Source: KBS50 sp042666615 (GTDB taxonomy: Bacteria; Actinomycetota; Actinomycetes; Mycobacteriales; Micromonosporaceae). Taken from it: a DNA stretch of 64,000 nt. Location: the NCBI RefSeq assembly GCF_042666615.1, contig NZ_JBHTDD010000019.1, positions 62,001-126,000 of the forward strand. The letters are read 5' to 3'. How positions within the stretch are numbered: position 1 is the stretch's first letter; each line of letters opens with the position of its first letter. The notes under the pieces were generated by a model. It searched no databases and had not been told where the DNA came from. It worked only from the letters and a program-made list of their open reading frames with translations. A program made the translations under genes and the position numbers. Shown here piece by piece: positions 33,975 to 42,639 of the stretch.

Positions 33975-34592
33975 TCACGGGGTCCCGGAGCCCGCCGCCC
34001 ACATCTCCCGGGTCATCTCGTACTCGACCTCACCCTGCTCGGCATCGGGCAGCGGATCATCCCATCGCGGAAAATAGGTCCTCACGTACCGCATACCGAC
34101 CGCCTCCATCACGCCGCGGGACCCGACGTTCACGGTCATCGTCTGGGCGATCACCCGGGCCTGCCCGACGGAGTCGAACGCGTGCCGCAGCAGCGCCCGC
34201 GACGCCTCACTGGCCAGCCCCCGCCGCCAGTACGGGCGGGCCAGGCGGTAACCCAGCTCCGCGACGGTCGGGTCGTCGGGCTGGTCGGGGCCGTGCGCCG
34301 GCGGCAGCATCATGAGACCGAGGAACTCGCCGTCGTCCTCGCCCTCCGGCGCCGTCGAACCACGCGCGCCGCCGTCACGGCCGAACGCCATCCAGTAGCC
34401 GAGGCCGTCCACCTTGCGGCCCAGGGCCATCCGCTGCGCGTGCGACGCCATCACCTCGTCCCGGGACCGCGCCCGGCCGAAGACGTACCGGAGCACCTCC
34501 GCGTCGGAGTCGAGCCGGATCTCCAGGTCGACATGCCGGTCGGCCAGGGGGACCAGCAGCAGCCGGTCGGTACGCAAGATCGGTTGAGGCAT
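33975..34592 (-). CDS. GNAT family N-acetyltransferase
   Basis: A 205-aa protein typical of RimJ/RimL-type GNATs. It has LRTDRLLLVPLADRHVDLEI at the N-terminus, AELGYRLARPYWRRGLASEA (acetyl-CoA loop with R-R-G-L-A), and VIAQTMTVNVGSRGVMEAVG, then MRYVR. It starts at ATG 34,592 with GGCGGG upstream; a longer extension to 34,745 is not protein-like. It acetylates an amine of a small molecule or protein terminus; the substrate is unknown. Confidence 0.85.
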   Translation of the reverse strand: MPQPILRTDRLLLVPLADRHVDLEIRLDSDAEVLRYVFGRARSRDEVMASHAQRMALGRKVDGLGYWMAFGRDGGARGSTAPEGEDDGEFLGLMMLPPAHGPDQPDDPTVAELGYRLARPYWRRGLASEASRALLRHAFDSVGQARVIAQTMTVNVGSRGVMEAVGMRYVRTYFPRWDDPLPDAEQGEVEYEMTREMWAAGSGTP

Positions 34593-34771
34593 CCCGCCAC
34601 GATCGCATGCCGGCACGCGAACCCGCGATCGGGTTCGCCCGGGACACCCGTGCCCCGTCGACGGGGCCGGCGCGTGGTCTTGGCGTACCGCCACCCGTTC
34701 CACGTCCCGATTCACCGGCGTGCCCGTTTCCGCCGGGGTCGACATTCGTCATGGTGGTGCACAATGACCGA

Positions 34772-35401
34772 ATGACCTCCCCGCCGGAACGGGATCTATC
34801 CAAGTGGGTGGTGCCGATAACTGTGGCCGCGATAGCGGCCGTGGCGACACTTGTGGCAGCGGTGCTGCCGCTCCTCATGGACGATTCCGAGAAGAGACCT
34901 CCGGGCCCGGGCGCGACGGGGGCGGCCGGCTCGCCGGAAGCGTCATCGGCTGGAGCAGCATCACCCACGCGACCGGCACCCCGAGACGACCCGTCCAATC
35001 CTGCCTCCAGCGCCCCTGTCTGGGCCGACTCCTCCTACATCCTCAACGTCGTCGCAGCGAGGGGCCACGATCTCGATGGAGAGTTGGGAGCCGACGGTGG
35101 CGGCGACTCCATCGAGGACATCAGCCTGACGAAAGAAGCCATCGAAGCATCGGGAGGAACACGGCTCGCGGTGCTGGACCGTACCCAGGTCCATTCGAAG
35201 GATATCTGTCGTGAATTGATCGAGCAGAGTGGCGGCACCGCCGTGCGTGCCTCAGAGGTGACGACCGGATCGAGCGTCTGTTATCGGACAAGTGGCCAAC
35301 GGCTGGGTGTCCTCACACTCAGCAGAGTGCGCACCGTGGAGGAAAGAGGCGCGCCGGCATTCAGGGACGTCAGCTTCGACTACCTGACCTGGGCGAGCTG
35401 A
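34772..35401 (+). CDS. Membrane-anchored hypothetical protein
   Basis: A 209-aa protein with one N-terminal membrane helix (VVPITVAAIAAVATLVAAVL), a Pro/Ala/Ser-rich linker and a small globular domain (about residues 85-209: VWADSSYILNVVAARGHDLD, then SIEDISLTK, CRELIEQSG). The domain is probably outside the cell. ATG 34,772 is used; ATG 34,751 in the same frame is equally possible since neither has a clear RBS. Family not recognised. Confidence 0.55.
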   Translation: MTSPPERDLSKWVVPITVAAIAAVATLVAAVLPLLMDDSEKRPPGPGATGAAGSPEASSAGAASPTRPAPRDDPSNPASSAPVWADSSYILNVVAARGHDLDGELGADGGGDSIEDISLTKEAIEASGGTRLAVLDRTQVHSKDICRELIEQSGGTAVRASEVTTGSSVCYRTSGQRLGVLTLSRVRTVEERGAPAFRDVSFDYLTWAS

Positions 35402-35576
35402 ACGCCCGGCGGCCGTGCCGGGCAGCGGCCGACGTCCGCCAGCGGCGTTATGGCACGGACCGCGACTCCAGCGCCTGCGACAACAGTCCCCGGAATCGTC
35501 CGGACCGCAGGTACGCGGCCATCGCCGCACGCACCACCTCACGTTCGTGCGTGACAGCGGCCAATACGATGCGGGA

Positions 35577-36078
35577 GTGACCGAGTCGGATCCGCGCCGT
35601 GTCCAGAAGCCGTGGTTGCCGCCCCGATGGTTCATTCGGCTGTTCTGGGCGGCTCATCGGGGGGTGTTCCGGCGGCCGGCTCGGACTGTCGCGTCCGCGC
35701 GGTAACCGGTACGGGATGCTGCGCCTGACCACCGTCGGGCGTCGCACCGGTCAGCAGCGCAGCGTGATCCTCGGGTACTTCGAGGACGGCGCCAATCTGG
35801 TCTCGCTGGCCATGAACGGGTGGGGGAGCCCGAGCCGGCCTGGTGGCTCAATCTGCAGGCGCACCCGGACGCGACCCGTCGACCTGGTCGACGGGCCGCG
35901 GCAGGTGCGTGGTCATGCCGCGACGGGCGACGAACGGTCGCGGCTGTGGGCCCGCTGGCGTGCGATCGACAAGAACCTGGATGGCTACGCCGCACGGCGG
36001 TCATCCGAAACCGCGGTGGTGGTCCTGGCGCCCCGGCCCGGCGCGTCCGAGGCGTTGCGGGCACGACTGGGAGGCTAG
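35577..36078 (+). pseudogene. Deazaflavin (F420)-dependent nitroreductase-like gene, frameshifted
   Basis: Pieces of one DDN-family protein appear in two frames. KPWLPPRWFIRLFWAAHR is in the first. GNRYGMLRLTTVGRRTGQQR, SVILGYFEDGANLVSLAMN follows in the next. GEPEPAWWLNLQAHPDA is back in the first, and VDLVDGPRQVRGHAATGDE is in the second again. So at least three frame changes occur (near 35,670, at the GGGGG near 35,825 and at the CCC near 35,875). The last two compensate each other. It is either a decayed gene or has sequencing errors at homopolymers. Its end overlaps the convergent APH-fold gene by 4 nt. Confidence 0.7.
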
Positions 36079-37085
36079 AGCGGTCGGCGGTCGGCAACCC
36101 AGTCGGCGAAGCAGGCGCGTACCTCGTCCCGGGTGACGGCCGTCGTCACGCCCCAGCGGGGCCGGGCCGCGTTAAGCTTGCCGGTCATCGAGGCGACCAT
36201 GTCGTATTCCGGGTACGGGTACGGCCCGCCGGCGACGAAGAGCTGCGAGTATCGAACCGTGTCCACGATCGCTGACTTGATCCGCTCGTGGCCGAGGTAC
36301 GCGTCGAGATCCGGCTCCCAGCCGGCCATATGCGCGGCCGGCATGCCCGCCCGCCAGCGGTCGAGCAGATCCGCCTCCTCGGCCGGCAGGTAGGCCATCT
36401 TGTGCAGGTGGACGGCCAGGTCATAGACCGGGTCGCCCCACAGGGCCAACTCCCAGTCGAGGAAGACACTGCGCCCGTCGTCCACGATGATGTTCTTACG
36501 GTGCACGTCGGCGTGCACGCACACGAACGGCCGGTCGGTCAGGGTGGGCCAGACGTCTGCCAGCCCGGCGAGGGGTCGATCCGGGATGCCGAACCGGTCG
36601 AACAACGGCCGGTAGTCGTCCACGAACGTGTCATAGATCCACTGGGTGAGCCGGGTGAGCCGCCGCCCAAAGCCCGCGCTGTCGCCGTCCGCCGGCCAGT
36701 CGCCCGGGATCGACGGCAGCTTGTCCCGCGGTACGTCGACGAGTTGCCGGAACAACCGGGCCACGTCACCGGGCACGTGCGGCGGGCAGGCGGTGCCGCG
36801 CGGCGCGATGTCGTTGAGCACCGCACCGCAAATGAACTGGTGGATCTGGAACGCAGGCTCCTCGCTGAGGAACAGCAACCGGGGTGCCTGGCTCACGTAC
36901 GGCGCGATGGCCGGCAGCACCTCCTCCTCACGCCAGAGACGCAGATCCATCACGTCGGCGCCGTGGATCGGGATGCGGACGATCACCGGACCGTCCGCAA
37001 CCTCGACCCGGATGTTGTGGTTGTAGTAGCCGGCCGCGGCGTCCAGCCGCGACCGGGCCTGCTCGTAGATCGCCAACCACGTCAT
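36075..37085 (-). CDS. APH-fold phosphotransferase, coupled to the NTPase gene
   Basis: A 336-aa aminoglycoside phosphotransferase-family protein. Catalytic VCVHADVHRKNIIVDDG and metal-binding FLDWELALWGDPVYDLA are intact. The start ATG at 37,085 overlaps the stop of the STAND-like NTPase gene (ATGA), which fixes it; the upstream in-frame extension is a shadow. Coupling to an NTPase-TPR protein is unusual for this enzyme class and suggests a shared regulatory or antibiotic-sensing role, but the substrate is unknown. Confidence 0.85.
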   Translation of the reverse strand: MTWLAIYEQARSRLDAAAGYYNHNIRVEVADGPVIVRIPIHGADVMDLRLWREEEVLPAIAPYVSQAPRLLFLSEEPAFQIHQFICGAVLNDIAPRGTACPPHVPGDVARLFRQLVDVPRDKLPSIPGDWPADGDSAGFGRRLTRLTQWIYDTFVDDYRPLFDRFGIPDRPLAGLADVWPTLTDRPFVCVHADVHRKNIIVDDGRSVFLDWELALWGDPVYDLAVHLHKMAYLPAEEADLLDRWRAGMPAAHMAGWEPDLDAYLGHERIKSAIVDTVRYSQLFVAGGPYPYPEYDMVASMTGKLNAARPRWGVTTAVTRDEVRACFADWVADRRPL

Positions 37086-39556
37086 GCCCGTTCCTCCAGG
37101 AGCGTCGTCACCAGCCGACCGCCACGTTCCTCTAACGCCGGCAGCGGGTCCAGGGCGTCGATCCGGGTCCGCGCCTCTTGGGCCGCTTCGCTGACGTACC
37201 GGTCCTCGGCTCCGAGCACGTCGAGGAACTGCTCGGCAAGGACGATCAGCATCGGGTAGACCTCTGCCGCGATGAACTCCGACACCGCCCACCGGGCGGC
37301 GCCCACAGCGGCGTCACGGCGCCCCTGCCGGGCGTACAGGAAGGCACGGAACAGCTCCGCGCGGGCTCGCCCTGACCGGTAGCCGGCGGCCTCCAATGCG
37401 GTCGCCGCGGCCTGGAACGAGCCGGCAGACTCCTCGTAGCGACCCAGCCGGAGCTGCGCGATGGCGAGCGCTGTGAAGGTCTTGCCAAGCTCGTGCTGGG
37501 CGCCCATCGTACGCTGCGTCTCGACGGCCTCCGCCGCGGCGTCGACGGCCTCGACCGGAGCCGTCCAGGCCAGCAACTCGGCTCGGTTGGTCTTGAGGTT
37601 GGCCAGCCCCACGACGGTGTCCGCCTGCTCGTACAGTTCGCGGGCCCGGTGCCACTCGCGCCAGGAGGCATCGAAGTCCAGGACGAAGCGGTGCGCCAGA
37701 TGCAGCAGCCGGACGACGTCGCCGCGCAGCAACGCGTCCTCGGGCGGGCAGCCGTCGAGGATCTCCCCGGACATGGCGAAGGCACCGCGCATCCGGCCCT
37801 GCCACATCTCGATGTCGGCGAGGCAGAAACCGGCGCGGTGGCGCACGGGACCCGTGTGCGTCTCCCACACCTTCGCGTACAACACCCGGGCGGCCTCCGT
37901 CGCTCCGGCGATGCGTCGCCCGTGCGCGGCGGCAATCGCCAGTCGGGCACCCGCCACGTCCGCCATCGACCAGTCCGTCACCGGAGTCAGGGCCATGGCT
38001 GTCGGCGCGTCCCCGAGCACGATCGCCGCCTCGGCCTCCATGCATCGGGCCGTGGCCACGAGGTCGGGATCGTCCGCCGAATCGTCCAGGAACTCCTGGA
38101 GGTCGCGCCGGACACCGTCGACCGCCTGCTTGCCGCCGCAGTTCAACGCGCGGTCCGCGTACCCGAGGATGCCCTCGCCGTCGACGACGCCGGCGTGCAG
38201 CGCGCAGTACGCCGCCTCCCGGATGGCCCGGGCCCTGGTCGCCACCCCGTCCTCGGTGCGTTGTGCCTGCCCGGACCGGTTCTCCCAGATGCGGCGCAGG
38301 ATCCGGTGGACGTCACGGGTGGTGGCCGGAGAGACGCGGGTGGCCAGCGCCGCGCGCATGAGCTGGTGCAGACGGTGTGCGGACAATCCAGCCGGATAGA
38401 CGAACGAGTACGCCGTGAGCGACTCCCAAGCCGGCCGGTGTGGAGGCAGGTCGAACGCGTCGGCGAGCGCCTGGAAGATCTCGAAGTCGAAGATCCGCGG
38501 CACGCTCAGCAGTTCCAGTGTGCGGATCTCCTGGCCGCTGACATGCTGCACGAAGCGTTGCACGATCTCCTCGGGGGACACCGCGCTACCCGGATCACCC
38601 GTGGCGGTCCGAGTGTCGATGGCCAGATGGAGATAGAACGGCAGGCCGGTGCTGGCCTGGGCGATAGCCGTCTGCTCCACCTGATCGGTGATCCCGCTCT
38701 CGGTCAGCAACTCCAGCCGCGCCTCCATCGGCAGACCGCTCACCTGACAGGGCCGGATCACCTCCACCCAACCCTGGTCGTACGCCTGCCAACCCAGCGG
38801 CTCGCGACTCGCGATCACCACGAGGCCACGGTCGAGTTGGGCCACCAGGTCCCGGAGCCAGGCGTCGACCATCGAGGATCGACCGGCCCGGATCGACGCC
38901 GACACCAACGCCTCGTAGGCGTCGATGAAGACAACGTATGGGTGGTCGCTGCTCGCCTCCCGCAGATCCTGGGCGAACAGATAGGTGATGGCGTCAGCGA
39001 GATCCACGTTGGACAGCTCGTCCAGGGACTGCAGTGTGTCGTCAACCCTGACCCGCCGCCAACGCCGGACGCCGGTCGTTGCTCTGTCAGCGAGCTTGAC
39101 CAGGCCGACCGCGGTGCCGAACACCGGAAGACCCGAAGCGTCCCCGAGGATCGACGACAGGGCGTCGCTCTCCTCGATGAACGGCAGTTCTCTCGGGGAG
39201 AGCCGCAGGTGCGGATGCAGGCGCTGCCAGAATACGGCGTAGCCGATGTCGAACCGGTCGAACCGCACACCCTGCCGGCCCAGTTCCACCCGCAACACCG
39301 CCAGTGCGTCCTCCTGCTGCCGCATGGCCGGCACCTGCAGGTCCAGGGTCGCGGTACGGTGCGTGCCGACCACCCTGTCCCGTAGTTCGCGAATCAACCG
39401 GGACTTGCCGATGCCACCCACACCGACGATGTTGAGCACTCGCACGCCCTCGCCAGATCGGGCAAGCTCCTCGTCGTACGCCGCGAGGATCGACTCCCGG
39501 TTGACGAAGCGCCTGCGCAGTGCGGCGACCCGCCGAAACCTCGGCTCGAGCGGCAT
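37082..39556 (-). CDS. STAND-like NTPase with TPR-like C-terminus
   Basis: An 824-aa protein. Walker A GVGGIGKS lies at residues 45-52 preceded by FVNRE, Walker B VVFIDAYEAL at about 205-215, VIASREP is sensor-like, and a winged-helix region (about 330-420) is followed by helical TPR-like repeats to the end (KTFTALAIAQLRLGRYEESA, GSFQAAATAL). The NB-ARC/STAND layout is that of signal-triggered switches, some of them defence sensors, others regulators (AfsR-like). No N-terminal effector domain is visible. It is coupled to an APH-fold gene. Confidence 0.8.
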   Translation of the reverse strand: MPLEPRFRRVAALRRRFVNRESILAAYDEELARSGEGVRVLNIVGVGGIGKSRLIRELRDRVVGTHRTATLDLQVPAMRQQEDALAVLRVELGRQGVRFDRFDIGYAVFWQRLHPHLRLSPRELPFIEESDALSSILGDASGLPVFGTAVGLVKLADRATTGVRRWRRVRVDDTLQSLDELSNVDLADAITYLFAQDLREASSDHPYVVFIDAYEALVSASIRAGRSSMVDAWLRDLVAQLDRGLVVIASREPLGWQAYDQGWVEVIRPCQVSGLPMEARLELLTESGITDQVEQTAIAQASTGLPFYLHLAIDTRTATGDPGSAVSPEEIVQRFVQHVSGQEIRTLELLSVPRIFDFEIFQALADAFDLPPHRPAWESLTAYSFVYPAGLSAHRLHQLMRAALATRVSPATTRDVHRILRRIWENRSGQAQRTEDGVATRARAIREAAYCALHAGVVDGEGILGYADRALNCGGKQAVDGVRRDLQEFLDDSADDPDLVATARCMEAEAAIVLGDAPTAMALTPVTDWSMADVAGARLAIAAAHGRRIAGATEAARVLYAKVWETHTGPVRHRAGFCLADIEMWQGRMRGAFAMSGEILDGCPPEDALLRGDVVRLLHLAHRFVLDFDASWREWHRARELYEQADTVVGLANLKTNRAELLAWTAPVEAVDAAAEAVETQRTMGAQHELGKTFTALAIAQLRLGRYEESAGSFQAAATALEAAGYRSGRARAELFRAFLYARQGRRDAAVGAARWAVSEFIAAEVYPMLIVLAEQFLDVLGAEDRYVSEAAQEARTRIDALDPLPALEERGGRLVTTLLEERA

Positions 39557-39651
39557 GCCCCGATCCCTTCCCCAACGCGATCGCGCGCCGTGACTCTATC
39601 TGTTCGCGGCAACACGGATTATCCCGAACAGACAGCGGGCCAGGTGCCCGC

Positions 39652-40005
39652 TCAGTCGTCACAGCCGATGCCATCACCGTCGCGGTCCAGTTTGTAGATG
39701 TCACTGCCGATGACCCGAACGGGGCCCTTGACGTACGCCGGGCCTTTGCTGCTGCCGCCGGCACAGTCGACGTCGCTGGCGACGGGGACGCAGGGACTGT
39801 AGTTCGGGTCGCACGGCGAGCTGGGCGCTCCGGTACGCTCGCGGATTCGCTTGGCCAGCACCACGGTGGGCGACGTGGTGGCGGATCGCGGTAAAGTGCC
39901 TTCCGAACTGGTGGTGAGACCGTTGGGGGCCAACTGCCCAATTCGGAAGGCACTTGCTCGCAACCGCACGGTGTCACCGCTTCGCGAACACCCGGATTGG
40001 CTCAT
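39652..40005 (-). CDS. Excalibur calcium-binding domain protein, doubtful N-terminus
   Basis: The last 55 or so residues are a clear Excalibur domain (CDPNYSPCVPVASDVDC, then KGPVRVIGSDIYKLDRDGDG, IGCDD). The N-terminal 50 residues lack a signal peptide and are encoded across a long perfect inverted repeat (39,894-39,955), so they may be foreign. The ATG overlaps the upstream stop (ATGA). Excalibur domains are usually extracellular, so this may be a remnant whose export signal was lost, or the start may be wrong. Confidence 0.45.
   Translation of the reverse strand: MSQSGCSRSGDTVRLRASAFRIGQLAPNGLTTSSEGTLPRSATTSPTVVLAKRIRERTGAPSSPCDPNYSPCVPVASDVDCAGGSSKGPAYVKGPVRVIGSDIYKLDRDGDGIGCDD
39894..39955. 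repeat. Perfect 14-bp inverted repeat with nested hairpin
   Basis: AAGTGCCTTCCGAA (39,894-39,907) and TTCGGAAGGCACTT (39,942-39,955) are perfect complements around 34 nt, which contain a smaller GTTGG-GGG-CCAAC hairpin. There is no T-run, so it is not a classical terminator. It could be a small mobile element end pair, a structured RNA or a recombination site. Confidence 0.7.
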
Positions 40006-40346
40006 CGGGTCTCGCGGGTCCCGTCAACCAGGTAGGGGTAACTACTGCCGCACACTACGAGCGAATACAGACCTGACCGGGCCCCGCGCCACGCACCGAA
40101 GTAGTAGACGCCCCAGGTGCTCGCGGGTGTCTGGGAGCAGTATGCGACCGACCGGTAGTAACCTGTGCCGCCGCTGCAGTAGACAGACACCGCTCCCGGA
40201 GGGCCCCACAATTTGGTGGTGCTGCAACCTGTCGGGGCCGCGGCGGCAGGAGCGGCCGCAAAGGCGACGAATGACGCTGCCAGCGTAGCTGATGCCGCCG
40301 CCAATCCCAGTGTTCGCTTTAATTGCCGAGTGGCCAATGTTCTCAT
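40002..40346 (-). CDS. Small secreted protein, 114 aa
   Basis: A Sec-type signal peptide (basic MRTLATRQLKR, hydrophobic core, AxA-type site in AAAPAAAAPTG) is followed by about 75 residues with four Cys (GCSTTKLW, VYCSGGTGYYRSVAYC, VVCGSSYP) and many Tyr/Gly. It starts with ATG immediately after GGGGAGG. Probably an extracellular disulfide-bonded protein. The downstream Excalibur ORF overlaps its stop by 4 nt. Family not recognised. Confidence 0.7.
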   Translation of the reverse strand: MRTLATRQLKRTLGLAAASATLAASFVAFAAAPAAAAPTGCSTTKLWGPPGAVSVYCSGGTGYYRSVAYCSQTPASTWGVYYFGAWRGARSGLYSLVVCGSSYPYLVDGTRETR

Positions 40347-40400
40347 TCCTCCCCGTGAATTGAACTTTGTGGTGACACCGTTTCCGGTGGAAACTTCTTA

Positions 40401-40616
40401 TCACGCCGCAGGCTGACTGACAATCATCAGTTGCATCGGCGTCCGAATATTGGACGCTTTGATGTCTCCCGATTTGATCCACACTGCGACGGCACCCCGA
40501 CCAGGTGCCGGGTCGATGACCTCGCCAGCGACGACCTCCCGTCGGACGCCGCCAGCTGGTGCCGCCTCCACGGTGCCGTCGGCGGGGTCGGCACCAGAGA
40601 CCTTGTGGAACTCCAC
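40401..40616 (-). CDS. Small hypothetical ORF downstream of the HTH-FGE gene
   Basis: A 71-aa frame (EFHKVSGADPADGTVEAAPA, then VVAGEVIDPAPGRGAVAVWI, KSGDI) starting GTG, 34 nt after the HTH-FGE gene on the same strand. Codon use is GC3-rich in its first half and weaker in the last 15 codons. No clear ribosome-binding site. It could be a small partner protein, but confidence is low. Confidence 0.35.
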   Translation of the reverse strand: MEFHKVSGADPADGTVEAAPAGGVRREVVAGEVIDPAPGRGAVAVWIKSGDIKASNIRTPMQLMIVSQPAA

Positions 40617-40650
40617 GCACGAGGTGTGGTCGACGAACGGCCGCTCGGGA

Positions 40651-42330
40651 TCACCTCCGCCTGCGGGGCCGTAGTGTCCGCTGGGCCGCCCACCGTCGCT
40701 CCTCGTCGGACTCCCGGTAGACGACGAGCCGGATGCCGACCGTGCTGGGTCTGCCGCCGCGGTCGCGCGCGGTCAGATGCCGGAACCGCTGGCAGGTGAC
40801 GCCCTGCGGCGGGCTCCAGTACGAGCCGCCGGCGAGCCGGAAGGCACCCTCGAACCGCAGATCGGACACGAACCGGTCGTGCGGCAACTCGCGGACGATC
40901 TCGTGTACGCCGCCGCAGCAGTCGTACACATCGGTGGTCGTGCGGCCGGAGAGGAACGTACCGACCGGGCTGAGCCGGCTCGTGACGTCGAACTTGAGGT
41001 TGGCGCGCTCCGGCGTCGGTGGTTCGTGGCCCCACGGGTACGGCTGGTCCAGGCACCCGGACAGGACGAGCCACTCCGCCACGGTGGGGATGTCCCAACG
41101 CCAGATCTCGCCGTCCACGTACCGGGGCACCGAGTTGACGACCTGGGTGAGTTCCCGCCACAGGCCACCGAACGCGGTGCCGTCGGTGCGGTCCTGGGTC
41201 AGCACGAACGGCTTGGCCCGGTCCGGACTCGGCGGTCGGTGCAGGATCGCGTCGACATCGCCCACCGTCAGCGGATACTTCATCGCCCGGAATTCGTACG
41301 CGCGTCCGGCGGGAAGGAGACGGCCGGGCCGGCGCCCCGGGTCGGCGGGGAACCGAACGACCTCGTCCTGGAACCGCAGGGTGCCCGGTGCGTGGCCGCC
41401 CAACGCGTGGTCGGCCTCGGCGATCAGGACCCGCACCTTGCCCAGCATGGCGGGACTCCCACCCACGTTTCGCAGGTGCCGGTCGTGTTTCTCCAGCGCC
41501 TCCAGGATGAGCCGTATCGACGGCGGGTCGTCCGCGGCGATGCCGAGCAGAAAGGCGATGGTGCGGTAGAGACGGTTGTGGTCGTTCGCCGTCACCGCCT
41601 CCGTCACCGCCTCACTCGCGATGGTCTCGAACAGGCCGGAATCCACGGCGGACGTGAGGTACGTGTCGAACATCCACTGCCACACCTCGGACAGGTGCGG
41701 CTCGAACGGCCGTTCCTTGTGCAGGATCAGGTCGGTGTGGCTGAGCAGCCAGCGCCGGAGGCCGGGCGACTCGGCGTGGAGGACCGAGTCGACGAGCATG
41801 ACGATCCAGAACTGGCGTACCGAGTCGACGCGGAACGTCCGGGACCGGAAGTCGGCCTCCACCTCGACCCTGATTCCCGGCAGCGACCGGGTGAGGTACT
41901 CGTCCAGGGCGGCGAGACCGGGGGTGACCTGCGCGGCGGGCCGCCCACGAAGCAACCCTTCGGACACCCCGTCGAGTTCCAGCAGGGGAAGCCACGCACG
42001 GGTCGGGATCCGGAGGTGTGCGCCGATCGTCGGCGGTGCCGCCTCGGGCCGGCCCGATCGGATGACGGCCGCGTGCAGGGCGTGGAACGTCCGCACCGCA
42101 CCATCGAGCGCGATCACCACCTCTTTCAGCGTCTCCCACTGCGGCGGCTTGTCGCACCGCAGCACGTCGCCCACCGTGGTGTAACTGATCCGGCCCGGGG
42201 TGCGTTGGGCGATGGCCCGCAACGACGTCCGCCCGCCGCGATAATTGACGCGCAAATCCTCCAGACATTGCCGCAGTTCTCCCAGCGCGGCGGTTCCGTC
42301 GGACGGCGGATCAGGCGGGGGGAGAGACAT
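40651..42330 (-). CDS. HTH protein with C-terminal formylglycine-enzyme-like domain
   Basis: A 559-aa protein. Residues about 15-75 (LRQCLEDLRVNYRGGRTSLR, AIAQRTPGRISYTTVGDVL) are a helix-turn-helix. The middle 330 residues are an unrecognised helical region. Residues about 413-535 resemble the FGE-sulfatase/SUMF1 fold: PTVAEWLVLSGC, YPWGHEPPTPERANL, SPVGTF, DVYDCCGGVHEIV, FRLAGGSYWSPP, and a final VGIRLV where GFR is usual. Active FGEs make formylglycine, but here the domain is more likely a binding module. ATG start, weak RBS. Confidence 0.7.
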   Translation of the reverse strand: MSLPPPDPPSDGTAALGELRQCLEDLRVNYRGGRTSLRAIAQRTPGRISYTTVGDVLRCDKPPQWETLKEVVIALDGAVRTFHALHAAVIRSGRPEAAPPTIGAHLRIPTRAWLPLLELDGVSEGLLRGRPAAQVTPGLAALDEYLTRSLPGIRVEVEADFRSRTFRVDSVRQFWIVMLVDSVLHAESPGLRRWLLSHTDLILHKERPFEPHLSEVWQWMFDTYLTSAVDSGLFETIASEAVTEAVTANDHNRLYRTIAFLLGIAADDPPSIRLILEALEKHDRHLRNVGGSPAMLGKVRVLIAEADHALGGHAPGTLRFQDEVVRFPADPGRRPGRLLPAGRAYEFRAMKYPLTVGDVDAILHRPPSPDRAKPFVLTQDRTDGTAFGGLWRELTQVVNSVPRYVDGEIWRWDIPTVAEWLVLSGCLDQPYPWGHEPPTPERANLKFDVTSRLSPVGTFLSGRTTTDVYDCCGGVHEIVRELPHDRFVSDLRFEGAFRLAGGSYWSPPQGVTCQRFRHLTARDRGGRPSTVGIRLVVYRESDEERRWAAQRTLRPRRRR

Positions 42331-42429
42331 ACGAACAGGATTGCAGGACCGTCCCAGCGGCGGTAGGGAACGGGTTGTCAGACAATGGTGTCAACCGTCA
42401 GACCTTGGTGACAGATGTTTCGGCCCGCG

Positions 42430-42588
42430 ATGCCTGACAGCCAGCATGGCCACATGCGATCTCTGATCATCGGCTTTCTCCCGCTGAGCCTGACCGTCAT
42501 CGGGCTCGTCACCGTGCATCTGTGGTCGGCTGACGCCGGGCGCCGCAGACGGGCGATGAACCTGTTGAGGCTGCTGCTTCGCCGGTGA
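42430..42588 (+). CDS. Very small membrane protein
   Basis: A 52-codon frame (or 44 from ATG 42,454) encoding one hydrophobic helix (LIIGFLPLSLTVIGLVTVHL) and a basic tail (GRRRRAM, LLRLLLRR). The hydrophobic-then-basic pattern suits a single-pass membrane peptide. No good RBS for either start. It sits between the HTH-FGE gene and the tRNA-like gene. Confidence 0.35.
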   Translation: MPDSQHGHMRSLIIGFLPLSLTVIGLVTVHLWSADAGRRRRAMNLLRLLLRR

Positions 42589-42639
42589 GCGGTCACGGGT
42601 TCCGGGTGGGCGGGTCACCCCGCCCACCCGTCCGCGCCG

